Source of the DNA: Marinicella rhabdoformis
Lineage (GTDB): Bacteria; Pseudomonadota; Gammaproteobacteria; Xanthomonadales; Marinicellaceae
Length of the DNA: 64,000 bases
NCBI RefSeq assembly: GCF_009671245.1
Contig: NZ_VTFS01000001.1
Coordinates: 717,914-781,913, forward strand
Reading direction: 5' to 3'
The notes under the pieces are model-generated. The model saw only the letters and a program-made list of their open reading frames with translations, ran no database searches and had not been told where the DNA came from. Shown here in pieces: positions 16,617-26,264 of this stretch. Each line of letters opens with the position of its first letter. Within the stretch, counting starts at the first letter, position 1. Made by a program: the position numbers and the translations under genes.

Positions 16617-19421
16617 TCATTGATCAAAACCATGTTTGAAAATCACATCTGATGGTTCAGGTGTTCCTGGGTAACAAATTTCTAAACCCCATGTATCTAA
16701 TGAACCACCATCGGCATCAATAGAATCATCTACAGTCAGCGTCCAAGTACCGTTCATTTCTTCACCAATCAAGGCACTCAATGCAGTAGCTGGTTGATAA
16801 GTACCACCATCGGCAGGAGGGCAAGGTAGCTGCGCTGAAGCTGCTTGATCATCAAAATTCAAATCAAAGTTATCTTCACTGTTACACACGTTCGTCATTA
16901 AAGAAACAGCTGTGGTTGAAGGACTTTCAACGCTGATGACCAAATCTGCAATCCATGTATGAGTGCCGCTTAAATCAACCACATTCACGTCGCTAATGAT
17001 GCCACTGTCAGCAACATTTAATACAGATGTCACTGCACCTGGTGCTGGTGATAAATCTATTGCTTTGGGAACATCGGAACTTGTGTAAATGCTACACACT
17101 TCTGTTCCTGTAGTGAATGAAGAAACTGATGCCACTTCAGTGCCACATAAGTTAGTCGCTGTGACACGCCAATAGTATGTGGTACTTGAATCCAGAGCTG
17201 TCGATACAGTATAGCTTTCGGCGGTTAAACCAGTCGCTGAATCAACCACATTTGTGAAACCAGCATCTGTAGCAATCTCTATAGCGTAAGTTGCAACTTG
17301 CGCAGACGCACTCCATGTAAATGTAGGCATTGAAATTACATCAACTGCTGCATCACTAGGCATCGTCAAGCTCATGGCGCCAGGTGCTGCATCAACTGTA
17401 ACCAAAGTCACATCAGAACTTTGGGTGTTGTTGGCATCGTTAGCATCAGTAGCAGTCAACGTCATCGTTGCTGTACCTGAGGCCAAACCTGCCAAACCAG
17501 AAACAGTAAAGTCTGTTGTATCTGTTGGAGAAACCACTGGGTTCAAAGAATAAGCACCTGAGGCACCTGCAGGAACTCCTGTAGATGTCATGTTAGATGT
17601 GCCATTAAAATCATCACTCAAGGTAACAGTAAACACCGCGTCAGAAGGATTGTCCATAGTACACACTTCTATTGTAGAAGGTGCAACACTCAACCCAATT
17701 GGACAAGTTGAACCAAATCGTTGATTTCCTAATGCCAGCGCATCAGCCAGCTGAACCAAACCAAATCCTGTTCGAGTATCCCAACCAGCACCGTAATTGG
17801 CACCTGTTAAGTCTTTTGCACTGTCTCTCAATAGTTGACGTAAATCTTTATTGGTGATTCCAGATGGACCGCCACAAGCTGCCCATGCCCAAGCAATTCC
17901 AGCTGCTACACCGGGTGTTGCCATAGAAGTGCCTGAAATAGAGTTGTAACCACCTGTACAACCATTACAACTTGAAACACCGTCATCAACCAAAACCTGT
18001 GTTGGCAAACCCAGGCCATTGGCTTTTAGGAACTGTCCTTCTGTTTGTGTAATGGCCACACCAGGAAGGGCTGCACCAGAAGTACAGTTACCTCCACAAG
18101 TGGCATTCAAAGTCCCTGCTTCATTATTGAACAGAACAACACCCACACCACCTGTGTCAGCGACATTGTTCATTTTATCAGCAAAGGTGATGTCACCACG
18201 TTCACACAAAACAACTTTACCATCCCAGGCTTGATTGATGTCGCCAGCGTCGCATAAACCACCATCTACCAAATCTTCAGTCACATCACCCGCTGCCGTT
18301 TCAGCAATTTGAGTTGCAGTGTAATCAACACCATCATTCGAAACCAGAATCACAGGCACGTTTGAATGTGGTGGACCGGGCCATGTACTCAATACATTGG
18401 CTCCACCACCTGATAATTCAACCACATCCCACTCCACATCAGCTGGTGGGGTATTGGGGTCATATGATGTATCAGGAAATTGTGAGAAAGAAGCCCAAGC
18501 TTCACTTTGCTCTAATGCAGCCACAGAAATTACTGAATCATAACTTGCAGGAAAACTCGCCACATTATTTCCATCATTACCAGCGGCTGCAATATTAACT
18601 ATATTGAAGTTGTCATATAAATCTTGAAAAATGGCTTCTTCTGTTGCACTGTTTCCACCACCCAAGCTCATGCTGATGGCATTGGCACCTGCGTCTTTAC
18701 AAGCAGTGGCAGCAGCACCTAGATTAGACTCTCCTTGAGACCAAACACCCGCATTATTAAATATTTTGATGATATGCAAATCCGCACCACCCGGCATAAC
18801 ACCCACAACACCGATGTCATTATTCATGGCATTGGCCGTACCTGCCACATGGGTACCGTGACCATTACCGTCTTCAGTATAGGCTTCTCCAGCTATTTGA
18901 GACATACCTGTGTGATTAATGCCTTGAAAATCATCATGAGCGGCATAAAAGCCTGTATCAATGATACAAAACTTCACACCAGCACCTGTAGGTGCACCAT
19001 CATCAACGATGCCATCACGATCTGTATCCCAAACGTCTCTGGCTTGAAATTGATCAATGTTCCATGGTGTCACTTGTGCCATTGGTCTGTGCACTGGGAC
19101 TGGTTCCATAAATTCAACACCATCCATATTGCTCAACAAGCTTTCTTGTCCTTTCGGGAAAGAAACCGCCAAAGTATCATATCGGTCTAACTCATGATTA
19201 ACTCTGAAATTACTTGAACGAAGTGATGCGGTCAAATTCGATTTTTTACCCTTAGCATAGCGAACATAATATGCCACCATTTCCTGCTCAGCTTTAAATG
19301 AATTGTCTACAGTTTTTTGCAACTGTTCTTGTTGTTGGGTTTCGATGCCGCTGTAGGCTATTTGTGATCCGGCCAAAGCCAAAACAATGCTGCTTGTCAG
19401 CATGATTTTATTAGGTTTCAA
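16617..19421 (-). CDS. secreted S8 subtilisin-like serine peptidase with PA domain, P-domain and C-terminal IFKHGF motif
   Basis: A 934-aa secreted protease. In order: signal peptide (about 1-24), a propeptide-like region (about 40-110), then the subtilisin core with Asp155 (IIDTG), His188 (GNGHGTH) and Ser499 (GTSMATPG). A protease-associated domain is inserted at about 350-475. There follow a degenerate repeat and an FN3-like segment (about 590-770), and a proprotein convertase P-domain (about 790-925) ending GLEICYPG. The last residues are D-V-I-F-K-H-G-F-D-Q. The start at 19421 is a TTG with a GGAG ribosome site six bases upstream; the first ATG is six codons further in. Several Cys pairs suggest an oxidising location. 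Probably degrades extracellular protein. Confidence 0.95.
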   Translation of the reverse strand: MKPNKIMLTSSIVLALAGSQIAYSGIETQQQEQLQKTVDNSFKAEQEMVAYYVRYAKGKKSNLTASLRSSNFRVNHELDRYDTLAVSFPKGQESLLSNMDGVEFMEPVPVHRPMAQVTPWNIDQFQARDVWDTDRDGIVDDGAPTGAGVKFCIIDTGFYAAHDDFQGINHTGMSQIAGEAYTEDGNGHGTHVAGTANAMNNDIGVVGVMPGGADLHIIKIFNNAGVWSQGESNLGAAATACKDAGANAISMSLGGGNSATEEAIFQDLYDNFNIVNIAAAGNDGNNVASFPASYDSVISVAALEQSEAWASFSQFPDTSYDPNTPPADVEWDVVELSGGGANVLSTWPGPPHSNVPVILVSNDGVDYTATQIAETAAGDVTEDLVDGGLCDAGDINQAWDGKVVLCERGDITFADKMNNVADTGGVGVVLFNNEAGTLNATCGGNCTSGAALPGVAITQTEGQFLKANGLGLPTQVLVDDGVSSCNGCTGGYNSISGTSMATPGVAAGIAWAWAACGGPSGITNKDLRQLLRDSAKDLTGANYGAGWDTRTGFGLVQLADALALGNQRFGSTCPIGLSVAPSTIEVCTMDNPSDAVFTVTLSDDFNGTSNMTSTGVPAGASGAYSLNPVVSPTDTTDFTVSGLAGLASGTATMTLTATDANDANNTQSSDVTLVTVDAAPGAMSLTMPSDAAVDVISMPTFTWSASAQVATYAIEIATDAGFTNVVDSATGLTAESYTVSTALDSSTTYYWRVTATNLCGTEVASVSSFTTGTEVCSIYTSSDVPKAIDLSPAPGAVTSVLNVADSGIISDVNVVDLSGTHTWIADLVISVESPSTTAVSLMTNVCNSEDNFDLNFDDQAASAQLPCPPADGGTYQPATALSALIGEEMNGTWTLTVDDSIDADGGSLDTWGLEICYPGTPEPSDVIFKHGFDQ

Positions 19422-19808
19422 TTGGTTCTCCTCTCTTGGTTTTTTTGTATTTAAAAATTCGACATTAACGAATGTATGTGATGCCAGAATGTGCCGTCAC
19501 TTTTTTTGTTTATTCATTGTGCCTCATTTTGCCGCCAGAGATGGTATCACCATAGAATAGAAAAATCTAAAAAAAAGTAACAATAAGAAGCCTCATATTG
19601 ATTTTTTTTAACTCCTTTACACCCAAACAGGGTGATTTCCGGTGAATGAACGCCCAATATTAACTTAATAGCCACCTTCCAAACAAAACCCCTATCTTCA
19701 CCAACACATCAAATTCACTCATAATATTTAACTTATTTGAACCAAAAACCTACAAACCCAGTAAAAATGGCTTATTTTAATATGTGATAACAATAAAAAT
19801 GGCTTAGA
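19422..19808. other. intergenic region, 387 bases without a gene
   Basis: AT-rich region between the S8 protease start and the end of the E2 gene, both on the minus strand. It should contain the S8 promoter, but I cannot pick one with confidence. A 13-base direct repeat (TAAAAATGGCTTA) occurs at 19762-19774 and 19794-19806 just past the E2 stop. A small palindrome ATGGTATCACCAT lies near 19540. I see no open frame, RNA gene or clear terminator. Confidence 0.5.
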
Positions 19809-21122
19809 TTAATCCCACGATTCCAACACTTGTTTAAAATGACTCAAAAAGTCATTGGTTTGGTGGGCGTCTAAGCTGCGGTGATCAATGGTCAAACTGA
19901 TGTAACACATCGGTTTGATGACCATGGCATCTTGGCCATTGACGTCTTGAACTACCACACGTTTTTCCATCTTACCCACACCAAGGATGGCTGATTGTGG
20001 CTGGTTAATAATGATGGGTGTAGCAACCAATGAACCTGACACACCATGATTAGAAATGGTGAATGTGCCACCTTGGACGTCTTTTTGTGTCAATTGGTTA
20101 TTCCGCGCCTTTGTAGTCATTTCAGTCAATGCATGTGCAATTTGCAACAAATTCATGTTTTGACACTGCTGAATCACCGGTACAATTAAACCACCATCAC
20201 CCAATGCCGTTCCAATACCCAGATTCACATGTTTAAAAACCTCTAAGGCTTCTTCGTGAAATTGACTGTTGACCTTAGGCTGGTGCTTGATGGCCATAAC
20301 TGATGCTGCGACAAAATAAGCCGTGAAAGTAAGTTTGGCACCTTGTGCCTCAAAAGCCGCTTTATTGGCCTTTCTGTGATTGATAATGGCGCTCATGTCC
20401 AAGTCAAAAACTGACGTCACATGTGGTGCGGTTTGCACACTGTGTTGCATGTGTTCGGCAATCTTTTTGCGCATGGTGGTGTGCGGAATCATTTCACTGC
20501 CAGCTGCAATGGGCGTCACTTCATTAAAGCTTGTCTTTGGCATACCAGCGTCTGATTGGCCATAAACAGGTTTGAAATCCCTATCTGCATTCTTATCTAA
20601 GAAGTTTTTGATGTCGCGGGTGGTGATGCGGCTGTTTTTGCCAGAGCCTGAAATTTGTGACAAGTTGAGGTCATGTTGTTGAGATAAACGCCGAACTGCT
20701 GGGCTCACAAAGGTAGAAGGAGGATAAGACGGCCCAGCAGTCGGGTCTAAACGAGGTAAATCATTTGCAGAATTTGGAGTTATGCCCTGTGTATTTACTT
20801 GTTTTTTGCTATCTTCTTTGTCATCTTCTTGTTCGTTCAGGGCTTTGGACACTGCTTCTTCCGAAATGGTTCCCAATATTTTTTTTTCAGTGACTTCTTC
20901 TCCCTGTTGCATTAAGATTTCATGCAAAATACCCGACGAAGGTGCAATGACTTCCATCATCACTTTGTCTGTTTCTAACTCAATGATGGGCTCGTCTTTG
21001 ACCACTGAATCGCCTTCATTTTTTAACCACTGTGCGACTGTGGCCTTTGTGCCTTCTGTTTGATCGGCAGTCAACCTAATTTCAACCAATGCTTTCATGT
21101 CTTTGCTCATATTATTACTCAT
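19809..21122 (-). CDS. dihydrolipoamide acyltransferase (E2) of a branched-chain 2-oxoacid dehydrogenase complex
   Basis: Core acyltransferase of a 2-oxoacid dehydrogenase, transferring the acyl group from lipoate to CoA in the cytoplasm. The lipoyl domain (about 10-85) carries the lipoylation Lys in ELETDKVMMEV. A peripheral subunit-binding domain lies at about 135-170 (SPAVRRLSQQHDLNLSQ). The catalytic domain ends with the active-site segment DHRSLDAHQTNDFL. The usual H-R-x-x-D-G reads H-R-S-L-D-A here, keeping His and Asp but replacing Gly. It overlaps the fused E1 gene by 4 bases. No E3 is present in the window; a shared lipoamide dehydrogenase elsewhere is expected. Confidence 0.93.
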   Translation of the reverse strand: MSNNMSKDMKALVEIRLTADQTEGTKATVAQWLKNEGDSVVKDEPIIELETDKVMMEVIAPSSGILHEILMQQGEEVTEKKILGTISEEAVSKALNEQEDDKEDSKKQVNTQGITPNSANDLPRLDPTAGPSYPPSTFVSPAVRRLSQQHDLNLSQISGSGKNSRITTRDIKNFLDKNADRDFKPVYGQSDAGMPKTSFNEVTPIAAGSEMIPHTTMRKKIAEHMQHSVQTAPHVTSVFDLDMSAIINHRKANKAAFEAQGAKLTFTAYFVAASVMAIKHQPKVNSQFHEEALEVFKHVNLGIGTALGDGGLIVPVIQQCQNMNLLQIAHALTEMTTKARNNQLTQKDVQGGTFTISNHGVSGSLVATPIIINQPQSAILGVGKMEKRVVVQDVNGQDAMVIKPMCYISLTIDHRSLDAHQTNDFLSHFKQVLESWD

Positions 21123-23254
21123 ACCTTGTCCAACTCCATGATGCGCTCAGCAATGCTGTTTGGGTTGGGTAAAGCATGTTCCATCAATCGTGGATCATGT
21201 GGGTTTCCAATATCAGCTGTTGCCAATCGCTCAATCGGCGCGTCCAGATAAAAGAACGCCTCTTTGGCCAAAACAGCAGCAATCTCGGCACCAAAACCTG
21301 CTGAAACGTTATCCTCATGAACAATCAAACAGCGGCCTGTTCGCTTCACCGACTCCAAAACCATTTCCTTATCCCATGGGCGCAAAGTACGCAAATCAAT
21401 CAAATCGGCTTGAACGCCCGTTTGTTCAATAGCCGTTTGGCACATGTGCACCATACCGCCCCAAGAGACAACTGTAAGACGATCGCCTGACAAAATCTTT
21501 TTTCCTTTGCCAAATGGCACAACGTATTGATCCCCCGGGTATGGACGTCTGGCCCACATGTGGTCGAGCATTTTTCTGTGCTCAAAGAAAATCGTTGGGT
21601 TGTTGTCGCGCAAAGCATAACGCATCAAGCCAACGGCATCTTCTGCATTAGAAGGCATTGCCACCTGCCAACCGATGGCATGAACCCACTTCACTTCGGC
21701 ACATTGCGAATGCCATGGATCGCCGCAACCGAAATAACCACCAGCCATGCGCACCACCATCGGTGCAGCAAAACGGTTGTTGGTGCGCCATCGCATCGAA
21801 CCTGTTTCATTCAATTGCTCTTCCGCTGGATCGGCATATTTTCTGAATTGAATTTCCGGCACAGGCAACAAGCCCGCCAAAGACATGCCCAATGAGCGAC
21901 CAATGATGCCTTCTTCAGACAATGAGGTATCAAACACCTTGTCCTCTCCGTGTTTTTCTTGCAAGCCCAAAGTTACGGCATGAACACCACCTTTGGCGCC
22001 CACATCTTCACCGAAGACCATCATTTTGTCGTTATGAGTCAACTCGAAATCCAGCGTCTTGCGAATCGCCGTTACCATATTGATGCGACCTGGTTCTGCA
22101 ATCACTTCTTCCGAACTGGGTGGAAATTGTGGCTTGTTTAAATGTATGCCGCCTTGAAGTTGCAATATCGGATTGCCGTCGCTGTCCTTTTCTTCAAAAG
22201 CATGACTGTGCACATCTTCAGGGTCAGCATAACCCTGAGCATCTACTTTGTCTGCCGTTTGTTGACAGAAAGCTATCGCCTCATTTGTCATGTTTTGCCA
22301 TTCAGTATCTGTCAGAACATTTTGATTGATCAAGTATTTTTTTAGCTTGGGTAGCGGGTCATGTTGTTTTTCAAAAGCAATTCGATCAGCTGATTTATAG
22401 CTTTGTGTGTCTTGGGCCGAGTGACCATTCAAACGTGGTACAGTTAAACGCAACAAGGCTGGTTTACGTTCAGTTCTGATGTACTCATTGGCCTCAGCAA
22501 TCAAAGCCGCCGCTTCTTCTGGATTGGTGCCGTCACCAGATAACAATTTGATGCCTTTGAATGATGCCAAGTTTTTAACGATGTTGCCACCGGGCGTTTG
22601 GAAGCTCGAAGGTACCGATATACCGTAGCCATTGTCTTCAATATAAAACATCATCGGTAAGGATAATGTCGTCGCCATGGTTAATGATGACCAAAAACCA
22701 TTGGTCGCTACAGAAGCATCACCGCCCAAAACCAAACCCATGGCGCCGTCCCACGCTTTATCTTTCAAGTGGTTGCGGTGAAACTCTATCGATTGTGCCC
22801 AGCCAGCCACAGGGGTGTATTGTGCGCCAACACCACCAGACATGGGAAGCACACAAGCCCCATCATGGTTCGGCTCATTGAATACCACGCCAATGTCACG
22901 GCCATTAGAGAAACCACCTTTGCGCATCATGGTAGATTGCAAGAACTGCTCAACAGGAATCCCCATTGACAACAACAAAGGACGTGAACGGTAATAACCA
23001 GAAACCGCATCTTTCTTGGCTGTCATGATTTGACCCAATAAAATTTGAGCCAGGTCATGTCCCCGTGCAGAAAACTGATACAACACTTTTTTCTGTTTCA
23101 CCAAATCAAACTCTTCCAGGTCATCTAATGCCCTTGACGTTAACATGTCTTTGGCAACTCGACGCCAATCAAACAATTCACTGTTGCTCACTTCATGTTT
23201 ACTCGTGTTTTGACTTTGAGCCTTTGGGTCATTTGTTTTGGTTTCTGTTTGCAC
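21119..23254 (-). CDS. fused alpha-beta E1 component of branched-chain 2-oxoacid dehydrogenase (TPP-dependent)
   Basis: Decarboxylates branched-chain 2-oxoacids and passes the acyl group to the E2 next door. One chain of about 711 aa contains both E1 halves. The alpha half has the TPP-binding motif GDASVATNGFW to EDNGYGIS. The beta half begins near VTAIRKTLDFEL, with FGEDVGAKGGVH and the transketolase C-terminal domain (RTGRCLIVHEDN). The frame is open to an ATG at 23284. I prefer the GTG at 23254 because a GAGGG ribosome site sits at 23261-23266, upstream of that codon and inside the longer frame. The operon is divergent from an Lrp-type regulator, a common arrangement for bkd genes. Confidence 0.92.
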   Translation of the reverse strand: MQTETKTNDPKAQSQNTSKHEVSNSELFDWRRVAKDMLTSRALDDLEEFDLVKQKKVLYQFSARGHDLAQILLGQIMTAKKDAVSGYYRSRPLLLSMGIPVEQFLQSTMMRKGGFSNGRDIGVVFNEPNHDGACVLPMSGGVGAQYTPVAGWAQSIEFHRNHLKDKAWDGAMGLVLGGDASVATNGFWSSLTMATTLSLPMMFYIEDNGYGISVPSSFQTPGGNIVKNLASFKGIKLLSGDGTNPEEAAALIAEANEYIRTERKPALLRLTVPRLNGHSAQDTQSYKSADRIAFEKQHDPLPKLKKYLINQNVLTDTEWQNMTNEAIAFCQQTADKVDAQGYADPEDVHSHAFEEKDSDGNPILQLQGGIHLNKPQFPPSSEEVIAEPGRINMVTAIRKTLDFELTHNDKMMVFGEDVGAKGGVHAVTLGLQEKHGEDKVFDTSLSEEGIIGRSLGMSLAGLLPVPEIQFRKYADPAEEQLNETGSMRWRTNNRFAAPMVVRMAGGYFGCGDPWHSQCAEVKWVHAIGWQVAMPSNAEDAVGLMRYALRDNNPTIFFEHRKMLDHMWARRPYPGDQYVVPFGKGKKILSGDRLTVVSWGGMVHMCQTAIEQTGVQADLIDLRTLRPWDKEMVLESVKRTGRCLIVHEDNVSAGFGAEIAAVLAKEAFFYLDAPIERLATADIGNPHDPRLMEHALPNPNSIAERIMELDKV

Positions 23255-23341
23255 GGTTTTTCCCTCATAAAAACAAGCGACCATTATGACGAAAAGTTTT
23301 TAGAATGTGCTTGCTATATATGCCGTACACATGACTTTACA

Positions 23342-23354
23342 GCAATATTATTGC
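23342..23354. promoter_or_regulatory. palindromic operator candidate for the Lrp-type regulator
   Basis: GCAATATTATTGC is a perfect palindrome. A second half site AATATTGC occurs at 23379-23386, over the -10 and start region of the lrp-like gene. The palindrome overlaps the -35 of the regulator gene (23351-23356) and a possible -35 of the divergent E1-E2 operon (23340-23345), so one dimer could control both directions. Confidence 0.6.
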
Positions 23355-23380
23355 ATTATTTTAAATTAAGCGGATATAAT
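23351..23380 (+). promoter_or_regulatory. promoter of the lrp-like gene
   Basis: TTGCAT (23351-23356), an 18-base spacer, then a consensus TATAAT (23375-23380). The predicted transcript start near 23387 is only about four bases before the ATG at 23391, so the mRNA would be almost leaderless. This fits the lack of a Shine-Dalgarno. Confidence 0.7.
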
Positions 23381-23390
23381 ATTGCTCACC

Positions 23391-23858
23391 ATGGACAAAT
23401 ACGACAAACTAATCATCAATCAGTTACAGATTGACGGACGAATATCTAACAAAGACTTGGCTGAAAAAGTGGCGCTGTCTCCAGCCCCTTGTTGGCGCCG
23501 TGTTGACGCTTTACAAAAAGATGGCATGATCAAGGGGTACAGTGTGGTCTTAGATCAAGAAAAGCTGGGGCTCAACATCACAGCTTTCGCCTTCATTACA
23601 TTAGATAACCACCACCCTGAAACCGTGAAAGTTTTTGACCAAGCCATCAAACAATGGCCTGAAATTCTGGAGTGCCACGCCACCAGTGGCGAACATGATT
23701 ACCTGTTAAAAATAGTCAGCAAGGACATGCAATCCTACAACCAACTGATATACGACAACATCCTTGCCTTGCCTCATATTCGATCCATCAATACCAGCTT
23801 TTCCATGCGCCAGAAAAAACGCACAGCACATTTGCCACTTGATAACATTGCAGAATAG
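23391..23858 (+). CDS. Lrp/AsnC family transcriptional regulator, probable regulator of the E1-E2 operon
   Basis: A 155-aa regulator with the N-terminal winged helix (DGRISNKDLAEKVALSPAPCWRRVDALQKDG) and the C-terminal RAM ligand-binding domain (about 70-150; TSGEHDYLLKI is the typical turn). The start ATG at 23391 is preferred to the TTG at 23382. It is divergent from the branched-chain dehydrogenase genes, and the palindrome between them is its likely operator. The ligand is therefore probably a branched-chain amino acid or oxoacid (inference from BkdR-type systems). Confidence 0.92.
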   Translation: MDKYDKLIINQLQIDGRISNKDLAEKVALSPAPCWRRVDALQKDGMIKGYSVVLDQEKLGLNITAFAFITLDNHHPETVKVFDQAIKQWPEILECHATSGEHDYLLKIVSKDMQSYNQLIYDNILALPHIRSINTSFSMRQKKRTAHLPLDNIAE

Positions 23859-23924
23859 TTTGAAAGACTCTTTCTACTTAATAAAGTCTTAACTACCTGT
23901 TCCTGTACCCAGTGAATCCACTTT

Positions 23925-24848
23925 TTAAATAGGCCCCACTTCAGGTGTCACCAATCGACCATTTTTCTTTTTCCACTTGAATGGCACACTTTGCAATTTC
24001 ATGCCTTTATTGGCCTGAATCACAAAATGCAAATGTGGGCCTGATGAAAACCCTGTCGATCCTGAGCGACCGATTTCTTGTTGCTTTTCTACCCTTTGAC
24101 CTTTGGCAACCACAACAGACTCCAATTGCAAATGGGCATAAACAGCCATGCTGCCATCATCGTGTAAAATGCGAACAAAATTGGCACGAGACAAGTGTTT
24201 GGCATCGACGCCACCGCCATAAAAGTCGTTGGCAATTTCCATCACCACACCACCACGAGCTGCCAAAACCTTCGATCCTTCTGGCATGGCAATATCCACC
24301 GCATGCATACTTTGATCCAAATGGTGACTGAATTCACCACCAAACGCCTGTGAAACAAAGTATTTCTTATTGCCAACAAAAGGCAAAGCATAGGCATATG
24401 AGGCATCATGCTTCGCCCTTGGATCACCCAGGACAGCATCTATTCGATACCGCATAGACCAACTTCTTTGGTCATTGATGGGTGTGACTGTAGACAAATA
24501 TAAATCACTGTTTCCCGGCACCAAATACCTGGCAGGCCAAGGTGGGTCGGATTGAACATTTTGAATCTGTGCAAAACTCAAACGCACTTCAACCGGTCCG
24601 TGATAGCCATTAACCGCATAAAAAATAGGCATGCGCTTGGTGCCCCTGTTTACCACCTTGACTTGGTTTTCGCTGTCAGCGACACGCACTTGCCAACTCT
24701 CAAAGTCATCTACATCTCGAGGTTTTTGATCCGAGTAATGAACCACGCCTTCGGCATCAACGTGTTTGTAATACTTTTTTGCTGATACCACACCAGCAAC
24801 AAGTAACAGCAAAGCCAAACAGTATTTAATAGTCTGTAAAAATTTCAT
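23925..24848 (-). CDS. exported M23 family metallopeptidase with N-terminal DUF4124-like segment
   Basis: A 307-aa exported protein. The signal peptide is [24 protein letters not shown] short DUF4124-type segment follows ([18 protein letters not shown]). At the C-terminus is a LytM/M23 peptidase domain with the zinc ligands in SMHAVDIA (H-x-x-x-D spacing) and the final H-L-H-F, preceded by [13 protein letters not shown]. The motif is complete, so it is probably an active peptidoglycan endopeptidase, not a scaffold. The middle part (about 70-150) looks beta-rich. It stands alone between convergent and divergent neighbours. Confidence 0.92.
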   Translation of the reverse strand: MKFLQTIKYCLALLLLVAGVVSAKKYYKHVDAEGVVHYSDQKPRDVDDFESWQVRVADSENQVKVVNRGTKRMPIFYAVNGYHGPVEVRLSFAQIQNVQSDPPWPARYLVPGNSDLYLSTVTPINDQRSWSMRYRIDAVLGDPRAKHDASYAYALPFVGNKKYFVSQAFGGEFSHHLDQSMHAVDIAMPEGSKVLAARGGVVMEIANDFYGGGVDAKHLSRANFVRILHDDGSMAVYAHLQLESVVVAKGQRVEKQQEIGRSGSTGFSSGPHLHFVIQANKGMKLQSVPFKWKKKNGRLVTPEVGPI

Positions 24849-24941
24849 CGACTCAAAATACCAAAGACAAAAAATTTATGCAATGCCCGCATGTCATTTT
24901 GTCACGTGATAGAATCATATTTTTTGAATAAAGCCCACAAC

Positions 24942-25568
24942 ATGACCGTACACCAAAGCCAACACCCTTTAGTCAAACACAAGGCCGGATTGCTGCGTCA
25001 GAAAGACATATGCAGCAAAGATTTCAGGCAATTAGTTGCTGAAATTGGTGCCTTACTCACTTATGAAGCCACTGCTGACCTCTCCACCCAAAAGGTTGAA
25101 ATTGACACCTGGTCTGGCCCAACTGAAGTTGAAAAATTGAATGCCAAAAACATCACCGTTGTCCCCATACTACGTGCCGGCTTGGGCTTGCTAGACGGCG
25201 TGTTACAAATGATTCCATCCGCTAAGGTTTCTGTTGTTGGTTTTGCGCGCAATGAAGACACACTGGAAGCCGAAGCCTACTATGAGAAATTGGTGCCAGG
25301 TATTGAGCACATGACGGTTTTGGTGATTGATCCCATGCTTGCCACTGGCGGTACATTCGTCGCCACCGCAGAACTGCTTAAAAAAGCAGGATGTAAAAAC
25401 ATCAAAGCGATGTTCTTAGTGGCGGCACCTGAAGGTATCGCCCATGTCGAGTCTTCGCACCCCGATGTGGATATTTATGTTGCCGCCATAGACCGCTGTT
25501 TGAATGAACAAGGCTATATATTGCCCGGCTTAGGCGATGCCGGTGACAAGATTTTTTCATCACTTTAA
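24942..25568 (+). CDS. upp: uracil phosphoribosyltransferase
   Basis: Pyrimidine salvage enzyme making UMP from uracil and PRPP in the cytoplasm. The 208 aa from the ATG at 24942 equals the usual length; the frame extends to 24891 but the extra residues do not belong to the family. The PRPP loop is [13 protein letters not shown], with the uracil-binding end [21 protein letters not shown]. The SGNH hydrolase follows after 6 bases in the same direction. Confidence 0.97.
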   Translation: MTVHQSQHPLVKHKAGLLRQKDICSKDFRQLVAEIGALLTYEATADLSTQKVEIDTWSGPTEVEKLNAKNITVVPILRAGLGLLDGVLQMIPSAKVSVVGFARNEDTLEAEAYYEKLVPGIEHMTVLVIDPMLATGGTFVATAELLKKAGCKNIKAMFLVAAPEGIAHVESSHPDVDIYVAAIDRCLNEQGYILPGLGDAGDKIFSSL

Positions 25569-25574
25569 TGCCTA

Positions 25575-26264
25575 ATGAACTGGCTTTTGTCTCCAGTTTT
25601 ATTGCTACAAGCTTTGTGGGTCAAGTTTAAAACACCGCGCTTGCCAGAATATAAAACACCTGCATCAGGGCAAACTGCTGCCGAACCCAAATTCAGTATG
25701 TTATTACTGGGTGATTCATCAGCAGCTGGCGTCGGTGCCACATGCTTTGAAGAAAGCTTGATGGGACAATTAATCCAACAGCTGCCTTTTGGCTTTTCAT
25801 ATCGGGTTCTGGCGCATGCAGGAGACAATAGCGCAACCGCCATAGAAAGATTGGCAGTCATAGACGGACAATCATTTGATGCTGTTATTACCGTTTTGGG
25901 CGTCAATGACGTCACGGGTGGAACCGATGTCATTGACTGGGTAAAGGCACAACAGCAGCTACATCAAAGGCTCCAAAACATGCACCAAGCATCACAATTG
26001 ATTGTATGCGGCGTCCCTCCCATGGACAAATTCCCAGCCCTGCCGCCAAAACTGCGCCAATACTTGGGGCACAAAGCGAACCAGCTTGATCAAGCCTTAC
26101 AGCAGCTTTTGGATAAAAACCCAACCGCACATTTTTTCTCGTTGAGAAACTTTCCCTCAGACTTAGGTGCTGCCAGTGACGGCTTTCACCCAGGACCCGA
26201 GGTGTACAAGTACTGGGCTGAACAATTAACTCAAACGATCACACGGCATTGCGACTGGCGTTGA
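25575..26264 (+). CDS. SGNH/GDSL-type esterase or hydrolase
   Basis: A 229-aa protein with an N-terminal hydrophobic segment (NWLLSPVLLLQALWV) that may be a signal or membrane anchor. The SGNH blocks are present: GDSS (nucleophile Ser), a Gly in AHAGDN, GVND (Asn) and DGFHPG (Asp and His). Likely a lipase or acyl esterase acting in the periplasm or at the membrane. It is in operon with upp without obvious functional relation. Its last 26 bases overlap the end of the convergent PEP carboxylase gene. Confidence 0.9.
   Translation: MNWLLSPVLLLQALWVKFKTPRLPEYKTPASGQTAAEPKFSMLLLGDSSAAGVGATCFEESLMGQLIQQLPFGFSYRVLAHAGDNSATAIERLAVIDGQSFDAVITVLGVNDVTGGTDVIDWVKAQQQLHQRLQNMHQASQLIVCGVPPMDKFPALPPKLRQYLGHKANQLDQALQQLLDKNPTAHFFSLRNFPSDLGAASDGFHPGPEVYKYWAEQLTQTITRHCDWR

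Noticed and set aside
18735-19190. 151-codon open frame on the plus strand
   Set aside because: Antisense to the catalytic domain of the S8 protease; His/Thr/Ile-rich composition typical of a shadow frame.
19762-19806. 13-base direct repeat as an operator or attachment site
   Set aside because: Two short AT-rich copies just after the E2 stop codon, with no gene start nearby on that strand; probably chance.
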